Source: Caldifarciminota bacterium
Lineage (GTDB): Bacteria; WOR-3; Hydrothermia; UBA1063; CAJXJZ01
Reading direction: 5' to 3'
Length of the DNA stretch: 9,372 nucleotides
NCBI GenBank assembly: GCA_027073945.1
Contig: JALTEL010000195.1
Span: 1 to 9,372 of the forward strand
Shown here piece after piece: positions 1 to 7,882 of this stretch (position 1 is the first letter of the stretch; each line of letters begins with the position of its first letter). Below the pieces are notes generated by a model that saw only the letters and a list, made by a program, of their open reading frames with translations, was not told the DNA's origin and made no database searches. The translations under genes were made by a program, and so were the position numbers.

Positions 1-1
1 T

Positions 2-475
2 GTTCTGGTAAAAGAAAACCTTCCGGTTGATAACGGATATTTTTCAACACTTGATGCAACAACAAGAAAAATTTTTCTCGGAACGGATATGAAAGCAGTA
101 CTTTCCGACACTGTTGGATTTATAGACGGATTACCTCCGCATCTTGTGGCGTCTTTTAAATCTACATTAAGTGTTATAAAAGATGCGGACTTACTTTTGC
201 ATATAATTGACGCATCTCATAAAAGAGTGATGGAAAGGTATGAAATAGTGGAAAGTACACTCTATGAAATGAAATGTTTTGAAAAACCGAGGCTAACAGT
301 ATTTAATAAAATAGACCTCTTACTTGAAGAGAATGTTATAGAACGGTTTAGAGATAGATATCCAGAATCCGTATTTGTATCTGCACTGCTTGGAAAAAAT
401 ATCAACAATTTGACGGCTAAGATAGTTGCAAAATTACATGAACTCAATTTTCATAATGGCAATACTCATAGGTAA
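2..475 (+). CDS. hflX: GTPase HflX, C-terminal part (5' end outside window)
   Basis: HflX is a ribosome-associated GTPase of the Obg/HflX superfamily. It binds the 50S subunit and helps split stalled or stress-inactivated ribosomes in the cytoplasm. The open frame runs from the first full codon at position 2, giving 157 visible residues. They include the HflX signature FSTLDATTR (residues 14-22, G2/switch I region), DTVGF (36-40, G3), GLPPHLVASFKSTL (43-56), NKID (102-105, G4) and SAL (127-129, G5). The N-terminal HflX domain and the P-loop lie before the window. The ATG at position 89 sits inside the GTPase domain, between G2 and G3, so it is not the real start. The gene ends with TAA 11 bp from the convergent topA stop codon, and the two genes face each other. 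No truncation other than the window edge is visible. Identification rests on family motifs and is secure. Confidence 0.93.
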   Translation, partial: VLVKENLPVDNGYFSTLDATTRKIFLGTDMKAVLSDTVGFIDGLPPHLVASFKSTLSVIKDADLLLHIIDASHKRVMERYEIVESTLYEMKCFEKPRLTVFNKIDLLLEENVIERFRDRYPESVFVSALLGKNINNLTAKIVAKLHELNFHNGNTHR

Positions 476-486
476 ATGCTGATTTA

Positions 487-2703
487 TTATTTCTTTCCTT
501 TTATCAGTTTTTCAATCTCTTCCCTCTTAAAAGTTTTTTTGCATGAGGGACACCTGTAATATACACCTCTTCTGGAATGAACTTCCTCAAGTAGAGGAAA
601 ACCACAAGAAGGGCATTTTACATTCACAGGTTTATTGGATAGTGTGAATTTACACTCTGGATAATTGGAGCAGGCATAGAATATCTGTCCTTTTTTACTT
701 TTTCTCTCCACAATTTCACCATCACAATTAGGGCATTTTACACCTGTGGAAAGGGGTTTTGTCCCCGGACATTTTGGGTAATCAATACAGGCAAGAAACC
801 TGCCACCCTTACCTTCTCGGATCATCATGGGCTTGCCGCAAACAGGACATTTTTCTCCTTCTACGATTTTTATTTCAAGAGGCCTTGTATACTTACATTC
901 AGGGTATCTCGAGCATGCCAGAAATTTTCCGAACCTTCCCCATTTTACAACAAGAGGAGCCCCGCAAACAGGACATTTTTCATCTGTCTGTTCAACTACA
1001 GAGTGTTTTTTTATATCCGGAATTCTCTTTTCAAAACTTTTGACAGTCTTTTCAAAAGGTTTGTAAAAATCACTAATAACATCTTTCCATTTGATTATTC
1101 CCTGTTCTATTTTATCTAATTCTTCCTCCATGCGGGCTGTAAATTTTGCATTGAAAATTGCTGGAAAGTTAGGAACTATAATATTATTCACAAGTATGCC
1201 GAGTTCGGTTGGAAATAGCGTTCGTTTTTTTCTTTCAACATATTTTCGTTCAATAAGGGTTGATATAGTGGGGGCATAAGTGGATGGTCTACCAATGCCT
1301 TTTTGCTCAAGCGTTTTTATAAGCGTTGCATCTGTGTACCTTGCCGGCGGATCTGTTTTTTTCTCGACAACTTGCAATTTTATTGGAACAAGTTTTTCGT
1401 CCTTTTTTAAATCTGGCAAAAGGTTATCCTGAGGTAGGGTTCCAAGTGCTTTGTAAAATCCCTCAAAAACCATCCTGCTGCCCTTGGCAATGAACGGTAT
1501 GTCCCCTGCTTTTAATTTAATATTTGTATCTGTGAACCTTGCGGATTTCATCTGTGAAGCCACTGTCCTGTTGTAAATAAGTGAGTATATCTTTAAAAGG
1601 TCAGGATTTAACTGATTCTTAAGATTGGAAGGTGCAATATTTATCTCAGTTGGTCTTATCGCTTCATGTGCCCCCTGTACATTGCTGCTTTTGTCCTTTC
1701 TGATTTTGGGTTTCTCAGGAAGAAAGTCCTTTCCAAATTTATCTACGATAAGTTTTCTAATGGACTTTACGGCTTTATCGGATAATCTTATTGAGTCTGT
1801 TCTCATATATGTGATAAGTCCTGTATTCTGCCCGTTTATAGTAACACCCTCATACAGCATCTGAGCTATTTGCATTGTTTTTTTAGGTGAAAACCCGAAT
1901 ATTCGGGATGCGTCCTGTTGCAGAGAAGAAGTCTTATATGGCGGTGGAGAAGACTGCAACCTATTCTTTGAAATAATATCTTCTATAACGAACCGCTTAC
2001 CATGAATTTTCTTCACAATTTCATCTACAACCTTTCTGTCATAGATTCTTTTTGGAGGTTCATAAACTGCCTGGAATCGTATATTGTCCTTTTCAAAATC
2101 TGCCTTTGCCTGGTAAAATATTTCCTGCTTAAACGCTTTTATCTTCTCTTCACGTTCACATAGTAACCTCAATGCCACTGTTTGCACTCTTCCTGCAGAA
2201 AGTCCGCGACGTACAACCTTCCATAAAAGCGGACTTACCGTATAACCCACTATTCTGTCAAGTATTCTTCTTGCTTTTTGAGCATCAACAAGATGTACAT
2301 TGATATCAGTCGGATTTTTAATAGCTGCTTTCACACTGTCCTTCGTTATTTCATAGAAAAGAACTCTTTTTATATCTGTTTTTATGTTTTTCTTTTTAAT
2401 TTCATCCATTATATGGAAGGCAATAGCTTCACCCTCCCTATCCGGGTCACTTCCTATAAGTACCTCTGCTGCATGCTGTGCTTCTCTTCGAATTTCTCTC
2501 ACTATTTGCTCTTTGCCTTTTATAACGATATATGTGGGTTCAAAATCATTTTTTATGTCTATTCCCATTTTAGTTTTCGGAAGGTCTTTGATATGTCCTT
2601 TGGATGCTATAACTTTAAATTTTGTTCCCAGATAACCCTGCAGGGTTTTTGCTTTTGCAGGGGACTCCACAACAAGGAGAAATTTCCCATCTTTTTTATT
2701 CAT
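487..2703 (-). CDS. topA: DNA topoisomerase I (type IA) with four zinc ribbons
   Basis: This 738-residue protein relaxes negatively supercoiled DNA by cutting one strand through a 5'-phosphotyrosine link. The Toprim domain lies at about residues 6-120, with E13 in VVESPAKA and the acidic triad D86, D88 and E90 in SDPDREGEA. The catalytic tyrosine is Y299 in GLITYMRTDS, followed by R301. Other conserved blocks are HEAIRPT (346-352) and GIGRPSTYA (469-477). The C-terminus has four Cys4 zinc ribbons: C577/C580/C597/C603, C619/C622/C639/C645, C657/C660/C678/C684 and C697/C700/C718/C721. The fourth has a tighter second pair (CPSC) than the others. A lysine-rich tail ends the protein. The length is normal for bacterial TopA. 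Translation starts 9 bp after the galT-like stop, and a GAAGG motif just after that stop can serve as ribosome binding site. It is probably the last gene of the minus-strand operon and is convergent with hflX. Confidence 0.97.
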   Translation of the reverse strand: MNKKDGKFLLVVESPAKAKTLQGYLGTKFKVIASKGHIKDLPKTKMGIDIKNDFEPTYIVIKGKEQIVREIRREAQHAAEVLIGSDPDREGEAIAFHIMDEIKKKNIKTDIKRVLFYEITKDSVKAAIKNPTDINVHLVDAQKARRILDRIVGYTVSPLLWKVVRRGLSAGRVQTVALRLLCEREEKIKAFKQEIFYQAKADFEKDNIRFQAVYEPPKRIYDRKVVDEIVKKIHGKRFVIEDIISKNRLQSSPPPYKTSSLQQDASRIFGFSPKKTMQIAQMLYEGVTINGQNTGLITYMRTDSIRLSDKAVKSIRKLIVDKFGKDFLPEKPKIRKDKSSNVQGAHEAIRPTEINIAPSNLKNQLNPDLLKIYSLIYNRTVASQMKSARFTDTNIKLKAGDIPFIAKGSRMVFEGFYKALGTLPQDNLLPDLKKDEKLVPIKLQVVEKKTDPPARYTDATLIKTLEQKGIGRPSTYAPTISTLIERKYVERKKRTLFPTELGILVNNIIVPNFPAIFNAKFTARMEEELDKIEQGIIKWKDVISDFYKPFEKTVKSFEKRIPDIKKHSVVEQTDEKCPVCGAPLVVKWGRFGKFLACSRYPECKYTRPLEIKIVEGEKCPVCGKPMMIREGKGGRFLACIDYPKCPGTKPLSTGVKCPNCDGEIVERKSKKGQIFYACSNYPECKFTLSNKPVNVKCPSCGFPLLEEVHSRRGVYYRCPSCKKTFKREEIEKLIKGKK

Positions 2704-2715
2704 ACAGCCTTCTTA
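2704..2715 (-). promoter_or_regulatory. Ribosome binding site of topA at the galT-like stop codon
   Basis: On the minus strand the stretch reads TAAGAAGGCTGT followed by the topA ATG. The upstream gene's stop codon is directly followed by GAAGG, four bases from the start. The whole junction is short enough for ribosomes finishing the upstream gene to restart on topA. It supports the ATG at 2703 as the start, as does the Toprim motif that begins a few residues later. Confidence 0.6.
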
Positions 2716-3753
2716 GAAATCAACGTCCACTTCTCTGAGAAAACGTGCAGCGTTCTCCGGACTTGTTGGGTTTATGTGCAATCCCGAGCCCCATTCAAAT
2801 CCAGCGATTTTTGTTATTCTTGGTATTAGCTCCATGTGCCAGTGATAATCATACTCTATTGTCTCCCAATAGTATGGTCTGCCGGGTCTTTTGTGAATGG
2901 ACGGTGATGTGTGCAGTATCATATTGAAAGGTGGATTTTTCAGTACAACCTTTAATCTGTAAAGCATCTGTTTAAGAGCGTATGCTACATGGTAGAGTTC
3001 GCTATCATCAAGGAGAGCAAAGTCATGCATGTGATGTTTGGGTACAAGCCATGTCTCGAAAGGAAAGGAGGAAGCATAAGGTGCCCATATGAGATAATAT
3101 TCGTTTTCCCACACAATTCTTTCGTTGAGCCGTCTTTCCTGCGAAATTATATCGCATAATAGACATCTTTCTTTTCTTTTGAAATATTCTTGAGATGAAC
3201 CCAGTTCCGTGGCTACGACAACAGGTGTCATAGGAGTTGCTATCAATTGCGAATGCGGATGTGAAAGTGAGGCGCCCGCATCTTTGCCGGAATTTTTAAA
3301 GATAAGTATATATCTGAACCTGAGGTCTTTTCTCAAGTCCTGCAATCTCTGTCTATAAGCGATAAGTACGTCCTTTATTTCTTCAACCTTTCTGTCAGCC
3401 ATTTGATAATCGTGTCGGGGCGTTTCTATAATTACCTCGTGCGCCCCTATGCCGTTGACTTTGTCAAATAACCCGACACCTTCGCGCTTAAACTCTCCCT
3501 CTATTCTGAGTGCAGGGAATTTGTTCGGCACCACTCTGACCTTCCAACCAGGAGTATTTGGTTTTCTTTCCGGGTCATCGGAAATGGCGAATACCTCCGG
3601 TGGTGTTATGCGTTCATTCCCATATTCAAAGGGGCATACCTTTGGAATTTTTGCATCTCGTTCAGGTATTTTGAAGTCGTGAGGCCTTCTGCCTCTTTCT
3701 GTTGATATTATTGTCCATCTTACTTTGAATGGGTCATATCTAATTTCAGGCAT
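2713..3753 (-). CDS. galT: GalT-family (HIT superfamily) hexose-1-phosphate uridylyl/nucleotidylyltransferase
   Basis: GalT enzymes move UMP between UDP-glucose and galactose-1-phosphate through a uridylyl-histidine intermediate. This 346-residue protein has the active-site motif SHPHSQ, with H165 and the expected nucleophile H167, in the context GKDAGAS (156-162). Residues E183, H281, H304 and H306 (the last two in HWH) match the position and order of the structural iron site in E. coli GalT. The usual N-terminal zinc motif CPFC is CPFEYGNE here, so C40 is kept but the second cysteine is E43. H114 and H165 could still be ligands. A CLLC pair (C197, C200) lies downstream. The start overlaps the preceding GH57 gene by 8 bp, with GGAG seven bases before the ATG. 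No galK or galE is in view, and the neighbours handle alpha-glucans. The substrate could therefore be glucose-1-phosphate or ADP-glucose rather than galactose-1-phosphate. The family is certain and the substrate is not. Confidence 0.87.
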   Translation of the reverse strand: MPEIRYDPFKVRWTIISTERGRRPHDFKIPERDAKIPKVCPFEYGNERITPPEVFAISDDPERKPNTPGWKVRVVPNKFPALRIEGEFKREGVGLFDKVNGIGAHEVIIETPRHDYQMADRKVEEIKDVLIAYRQRLQDLRKDLRFRYILIFKNSGKDAGASLSHPHSQLIATPMTPVVVATELGSSQEYFKRKERCLLCDIISQERRLNERIVWENEYYLIWAPYASSFPFETWLVPKHHMHDFALLDDSELYHVAYALKQMLYRLKVVLKNPPFNMILHTSPSIHKRPGRPYYWETIEYDYHWHMELIPRITKIAGFEWGSGLHINPTSPENAARFLREVDVDF

Positions 3754-5800
3754 AATTCTTCTCCATTATTTTTATTGTTATATTAAAATTTGTAATTGTT
3801 TTTTTCAGTGCTTTTAAAAAAGTTATGGCTGTGCCTTGATATACCATATCCATACCTGATTCGGATTGGGAAACGGTATAAATTGGGAATCCCCATATAT
3901 CAAGTATTTCATTGGATTTCAGAATAACATTCAGTTTATAAAAATCATCATAAATCAGCAACTCCGAACCTTTTGCAAAAAACTCGCGGTCTTTTGAACT
4001 GTTCACAGTTTCATTATCCACCATAAAATTCGGTTTAACAAACATCAGATTAAATTCTGTCCCCATTAAAAATGTTCCTGCATCCTTTTTAATATTAATA
4101 TCTGCTAATATGCCACTTTCTCTCACTCTTATATATTTCCGTATTTCAGCTGGTATTCTTTTATCTCCAACGAATATTCCTCCTGTTCTGCGCAGTAGCA
4201 AGGTTTTTTTCTTTTTTTCCAGTCGGGACTCAAATGGCTGGTTAACAAAGTCGCCTAATTCCCTGTATTTGTTGTATCTATAATCATTTAAATTAATATC
4301 CATTGGAAGAATATGAGTTATAAACGAATATCTTGGGTACCAATCGTATATAAGCTCTTTGTGTGCTTCTTCTGTTATGGTCTTTTGCATTTCATGTATA
4401 GAAGTGATGCCACTTTTGTCCTTAGATGATTCGATTTGCAGACCTTTATGATAATGCTCAAATCTCCTTGTCAACGTGTCCTGCATATTGACAGCCTTTT
4501 TGTTAAATGATAGTTCATACATACTCCCGCCGTTTTTTGTGGAGAAAGCTGTTGTATACACACTGTTTCTCAAATATATTTCATCATATCCGTCACAATT
4601 TATATCCCCTTTCACCGACGCATTATAGTAGGCCATATTTTCTGCTTTCAACAGATTACTGTAAACGGCCCTTCTTAGGTGAGGTAGATAAAGTCCTCCG
4701 AATACCCCATGCCAATATGCATCATTACATTGAGCTTTCATAAGATAATCCCTGGCTTTTTTACGGCCTTTACGCGTGCTTTGGTTTACTTTTTGCGATA
4801 CAAAGAGCATTTTTTTATGCATATTATTTGATTCCTCATATTTAACGAGAAAGTTTTTCCATATTCCGCCTTTTACAAACATTTTATACCGCTCAAATTG
4901 ACCTTTTTCTTTAAGTTCTTGTATGAATTCGGAAAACTTAACTCCTGCCTCCGGGAATAGTGACCATTCCCCCATTTCAAAATAAGAAGAAGAAGGAAAA
5001 TACACCCTTCCCAGAGGTTTATGAGTTTTAATATAATGCATGTAAGTATCGGTTTTGATATGATTATCGGCTGTTATTGCCTTTATAAAATCTCCGAGCC
5101 ATCCATCTTTATATACCCATTTGTTAGTTCCTGGCCACACTCCGAATTTTTCTCCATCGTCAAAGATAATTGCCGCATCACCTGTGGTTTTTCTCAGAAG
5201 TTCTGACAGATATTTCATAATTTCGGGAACGGGTTTGAATGGTATGAGGTATCTCAGCTTTTGATTAATTGGAAATACATTTATCTTTTTACCCTCAAAT
5301 TCGGTCACATAGTATCCGTATAGGCTATCTTTACCAATACCTGCTTGAAGAAAATGATAATCATCTATGACAACATACTTTATACCTGAAGACACCAGAG
5401 TTTTAAGAACATCTCCTTCAAATACTCTTTCGGTAAGCCATAACCCCTGTGGTCTTATACCGAATGTCTGCTTTACATAGTTGACAGATTTTGCAATCTG
5501 ATGGATTCTGTCTCTTTCGGGTAAAGAGGCAAGTACTGGTTCATAAAAACCACTTATAACAAATTCAATCTGACCTTTTTCACTGAGCTTGTTCAATTCT
5601 TCAATATACTCAGGATGCTTAAGCTCAAAGAACTGCATTAAGGGACCTGTATAATGAACAGTAAATTTGAAACTCGGATATTGTTTTGCTATTTCTATGA
5701 ATGGCAAATAGCATTTTTTATAACTATCCTCAAAAATATATTCAAAATTCCCTACGGGCTGGTGCGAATGCAATCCCAACAACAGATTCAGATTTTCCAT
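3746..5800 (-). CDS. GH57 4-alpha-glucanotransferase / alpha-amylase-like enzyme
   Basis: This 684-residue protein resembles the GH57 4-alpha-glucanotransferase of Thermococcus litoralis (about 660 residues), which moves alpha-1,4-glucan segments between chains. Visible GH57 motifs are HSHQP (11-15), GLWLTERVFE (119-128) with the nucleophile E124, and IIFDDGEKFG (211-220), where D214 is the expected acid/base. The block AYWHGVFGGLYLPHLR (361-376) marks the helical domain after the barrel (DUF1925 type). Residues about 400-675 form the beta-rich DUF1926-type C-terminal domain. There is no signal peptide, so the enzyme should be cytoplasmic and act on stored glycogen or imported maltodextrin. 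The start is fixed by AGGAGG four bases before the ATG and by the closeness of HSHQP. It follows the other GH57 gene by 18 bp and overlaps the galT-like gene by 8 bp. Glucanotransferase is preferred to hydrolase because of the TLGT-like architecture, but the sequence alone does not prove it. Confidence 0.88.
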   Translation of the reverse strand: MENLNLLLGLHSHQPVGNFEYIFEDSYKKCYLPFIEIAKQYPSFKFTVHYTGPLMQFFELKHPEYIEELNKLSEKGQIEFVISGFYEPVLASLPERDRIHQIAKSVNYVKQTFGIRPQGLWLTERVFEGDVLKTLVSSGIKYVVIDDYHFLQAGIGKDSLYGYYVTEFEGKKINVFPINQKLRYLIPFKPVPEIMKYLSELLRKTTGDAAIIFDDGEKFGVWPGTNKWVYKDGWLGDFIKAITADNHIKTDTYMHYIKTHKPLGRVYFPSSSYFEMGEWSLFPEAGVKFSEFIQELKEKGQFERYKMFVKGGIWKNFLVKYEESNNMHKKMLFVSQKVNQSTRKGRKKARDYLMKAQCNDAYWHGVFGGLYLPHLRRAVYSNLLKAENMAYYNASVKGDINCDGYDEIYLRNSVYTTAFSTKNGGSMYELSFNKKAVNMQDTLTRRFEHYHKGLQIESSKDKSGITSIHEMQKTITEEAHKELIYDWYPRYSFITHILPMDINLNDYRYNKYRELGDFVNQPFESRLEKKKKTLLLRRTGGIFVGDKRIPAEIRKYIRVRESGILADINIKKDAGTFLMGTEFNLMFVKPNFMVDNETVNSSKDREFFAKGSELLIYDDFYKLNVILKSNEILDIWGFPIYTVSQSESGMDMVYQGTAITFLKALKKTITNFNITIKIMEKNYA
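3758..3764 (-). promoter_or_regulatory. Ribosome binding site of the galT-like gene
   Basis: The minus strand reads GGAGAAG with the GGAG core seven bases before the ATG at 3753. The site lies inside the 3' end of the upstream GH57 gene, whose TGA stop is at 3746-3748. The galT-like start therefore depends on translation through the end of that gene, which is typical of coupled genes in one operon. Confidence 0.7.
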
Positions 5801-5804
5801 AAAA

Positions 5805-5810
5805 CCTCCT
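5805..5810 (-). promoter_or_regulatory. Strong ribosome binding site of the glucanotransferase-like gene
   Basis: The minus strand reads AGGAGG, then TTTT, then ATG. This is the best Shine-Dalgarno match in the window. It lies in the 18-bp gap after the TAA of the upstream GH57 gene, so this gene can be initiated independently and perhaps at a higher rate than its neighbours. Confidence 0.8.
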
Positions 5811-5818
5811 TTTTCTTA

Positions 5819-7882
5819 TTATACCATCCAATCATCTTCCGCTTCATCTTCATCTATTAAGTTTATATGTAAACTGCCAGAGTGAGGATACCGTTCTTGA
5901 ATTTCTCCCTTCTTTTTTATCTCAGCTGATATTTCTATATTGTTTTTGTCTTCAATATAGTTCAGAGGAATTTTTATCTCAACAACCCGGCCTATTTTAA
6001 AAACAATATCCTGTGCGTTTTTTTTGCTGCTGTCTATGACAAGCAACTTGTCACGGCTTTTAATATTTATTTGAAAGATAAAATCGGTTTTTATCTTCTC
6101 AAAGGGCTCTAAAAGCATGTAAAAATTAGCGCTGTCCCTTCCATAGTGAAGGTATTTAAACATAGGTTGAGAGCTTCTCATTACCCCGCCCTGTGTTTTA
6201 GTTAAGTCTATAAGCCCGGCGCCAAGCCATTCAAAAAAGTCTGTAATTTTTCCATCAATCACAGGTGTGATGAACCCTGTTTCCGGCTTTATCACCGGAC
6301 TGGATATTACCTCCCTTTTTATAGGTTTATCGAGGAATTCAGGATAATCCAATCCCTGCATTCTGTATATATCTTTCAAGTGTTCTCTAAACAATTGGTC
6401 AAACTCATTTGCGTATGCAGTAGGGTTGTCATCTCCAAACCACCAGAACCAGTCAGAGCCTTCAGCGGACATTAGTTCAAATAATGCCTCCTTGTTTGAT
6501 TTCACTATCTCTCTGGTGTCATTTTTTACCTTTATAAGATATTCCCACGCAGTATTTTTCTCTTTTTGTCCTATCCATGTGCTGAAGTCGCTTCTTATCC
6601 ACGAGCCCGGGTGTATATGGCTTATTTTCAATTTATCCATATTATTGGCGACCCATTCACCTGTGACGAAATTCACTTTTTTTGTTGTAATAGCATGACC
6701 GAATAACTTTCTTAAAAACGGGACACCACCACCTTCGTAGTTTTCCCATGGATTTTCCCCGTCAAGTATTATGGATACGAGCTTACCCCTTTTGATGAAA
6801 ATTTTTGATATTTTTCTGGTAAGTTTGTAACTGGCCTCTTTTGGGGGCATTCTGTAAAGGTTGAAACCTATGTCATCGGACAGCTCTCTGTCCCTGAACA
6901 TCATGGTTAAACCGTTGTATTCGTGAGGTGAATACAATTCATGTGAAAAGGTTTCTCTTACACTGTATCCCAGACTTTTTTCAAGGATACCCTCATCAGT
7001 TGCCGTCCATTTTATACCTTTTTGTATCATAATATCCAGGAATGCATCTGAAACAGAGCCTTCTGCCGGCCACATTCCCAGAGGTGCTTTCCCGAAAAGT
7101 TTTTTAAAGGTCTCTAATGCTCTTTCCATCTGAAGGTCAACATTATCTGGAAAACGTGCGTTAAAGTCCGGGCAATTAAGGTAAGGATTCGATGCTCTGC
7201 ATATAGATAAATCCAGGAGCAAGGGTGAAATCGGATGTGTGAACGGTGTTGTAGAAAGCTCAATTTTTCTCTCCTCATAAAGTCTCTTGTATAAGGGGAT
7301 AACTCTGCCTAAAATGTTGTGATGAATTTCGTACAATCTGTTTTTATCTTCCTCTGTAAACTGCATATCTTTTTTCTTCCATTCTTGAATTTCCGAAAAT
7401 TCCTCTCCTGCTATAAGACTTGTATTGTAAAGGAAAAAAAGCATCTGCAGGTCTCTGATTTCATTTACTGTAAACAAAGAAGCCTTTCTGTCAAGTTCAT
7501 AGACTGAGCCCCTTTTGTCAAAAAGATACAGATATCTTTTTGATTTTTTCATTTTTGTGTAATAATTAACCGAGAAAAAATTTCTCAGTACAAATTCTCT
7601 TTCTTTTGCGTCAAGGTCCTCTGCAGGTTTTAAGAAAAGAGAGACAAAATCATCTTTAAATGCTCCTTTTATATAATCCTGCAATTGAATTAGTAATGAT
7701 GGTACAAGATTAAAAGTTATGTGCACATCATCAAATTCGCCGATTACTGAAGGAATGTCGTAGTATTCATTGACTCCATGCAAATATACCCAGGGCATGG
7801 AATAATATGCCGTGTTGTCACGCATCAGTCTGTAAACAGGTTGATGCATGTGGAGAAGTATAAAAATATTTATTTTATCCAT
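5819..7882 (-). CDS. GH57 alpha-amylase/amylopullulanase-like glycosidase (COG1449 type)
   Basis: This 687-residue protein belongs to the GH57 group annotated as alpha-amylase or amylopullulanase. Motifs in order are HMHQP (11-15), STTPFTHPI (210-218), GMWPAEGSVS (269-278) with the nucleophile E274, ILDGENPWENY (372-382) with the acid/base D374, and SAEGSDWFWWFGDD (472-485). All catalytic residues expected for the family are present. Residues from about 535 to 670 form a beta-rich C-terminal domain that opens with TPVIDGKITDFFEWLGAG, an arrangement common in this group and likely involved in glucan binding. The last residues (EDEAEDDW) are acidic. There is no signal peptide, so action on intracellular glucan is likely. 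The ATG overlaps the end of the upstream gene by 13 bp and has only a weak AGAG-like ribosome binding site. Its proximity to HMHQP supports the start. Exact bond specificity (alpha-1,4 or alpha-1,6) cannot be read from the sequence. Confidence 0.87.
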   Translation of the reverse strand: MDKINIFILLHMHQPVYRLMRDNTAYYSMPWVYLHGVNEYYDIPSVIGEFDDVHITFNLVPSLLIQLQDYIKGAFKDDFVSLFLKPAEDLDAKEREFVLRNFFSVNYYTKMKKSKRYLYLFDKRGSVYELDRKASLFTVNEIRDLQMLFFLYNTSLIAGEEFSEIQEWKKKDMQFTEEDKNRLYEIHHNILGRVIPLYKRLYEERKIELSTTPFTHPISPLLLDLSICRASNPYLNCPDFNARFPDNVDLQMERALETFKKLFGKAPLGMWPAEGSVSDAFLDIMIQKGIKWTATDEGILEKSLGYSVRETFSHELYSPHEYNGLTMMFRDRELSDDIGFNLYRMPPKEASYKLTRKISKIFIKRGKLVSIILDGENPWENYEGGGVPFLRKLFGHAITTKKVNFVTGEWVANNMDKLKISHIHPGSWIRSDFSTWIGQKEKNTAWEYLIKVKNDTREIVKSNKEALFELMSAEGSDWFWWFGDDNPTAYANEFDQLFREHLKDIYRMQGLDYPEFLDKPIKREVISSPVIKPETGFITPVIDGKITDFFEWLGAGLIDLTKTQGGVMRSSQPMFKYLHYGRDSANFYMLLEPFEKIKTDFIFQINIKSRDKLLVIDSSKKNAQDIVFKIGRVVEIKIPLNYIEDKNNIEISAEIKKKGEIQERYPHSGSLHINLIDEDEAEDDWMV
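7870..7882 (-). other. 13-bp stop/start overlap between the fusion gene and the GH57 amylase gene
   Basis: On the minus strand the upstream gene ends CAA TGG ATA AAA TAA, and the downstream gene starts in another frame at the ATG within CAATGG. With only a weak AGAG-like motif before that ATG, translation of the GH57 amylase probably depends on ribosomes arriving from the upstream gene. This is direct evidence that the two are co-transcribed. Confidence 0.7.

Noticed and set aside
89..475. ATG at 89 as the start of a small 128-residue protein
   Set aside because: The frame is open back to position 2 and the upstream residues carry the HflX FSTLDATTR signature. The ATG lies inside the GTPase domain.
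1894..1907. Perfect 14-bp palindrome CCCGAATATTCGGG
   Set aside because: It is inside topA, coding for SRIFGFSP, far from any start. There is no second copy in the window and no regulatory context.
2634..2647. Perfect 14-bp palindrome AACCCTGCAGGGTT
   Set aside because: It lies in topA codons for the conserved KTLQGY stretch. A short palindrome like this can arise from codon choice, and nothing else supports an operator.
2278..2829. 183-residue plus-strand open frame opposite topA
   Set aside because: It is antisense to the conserved Toprim region of topA and to the galT-like gene end. It is rich in Phe, Ser and Cys, as expected of a shadow frame, and has no recognisable domain.
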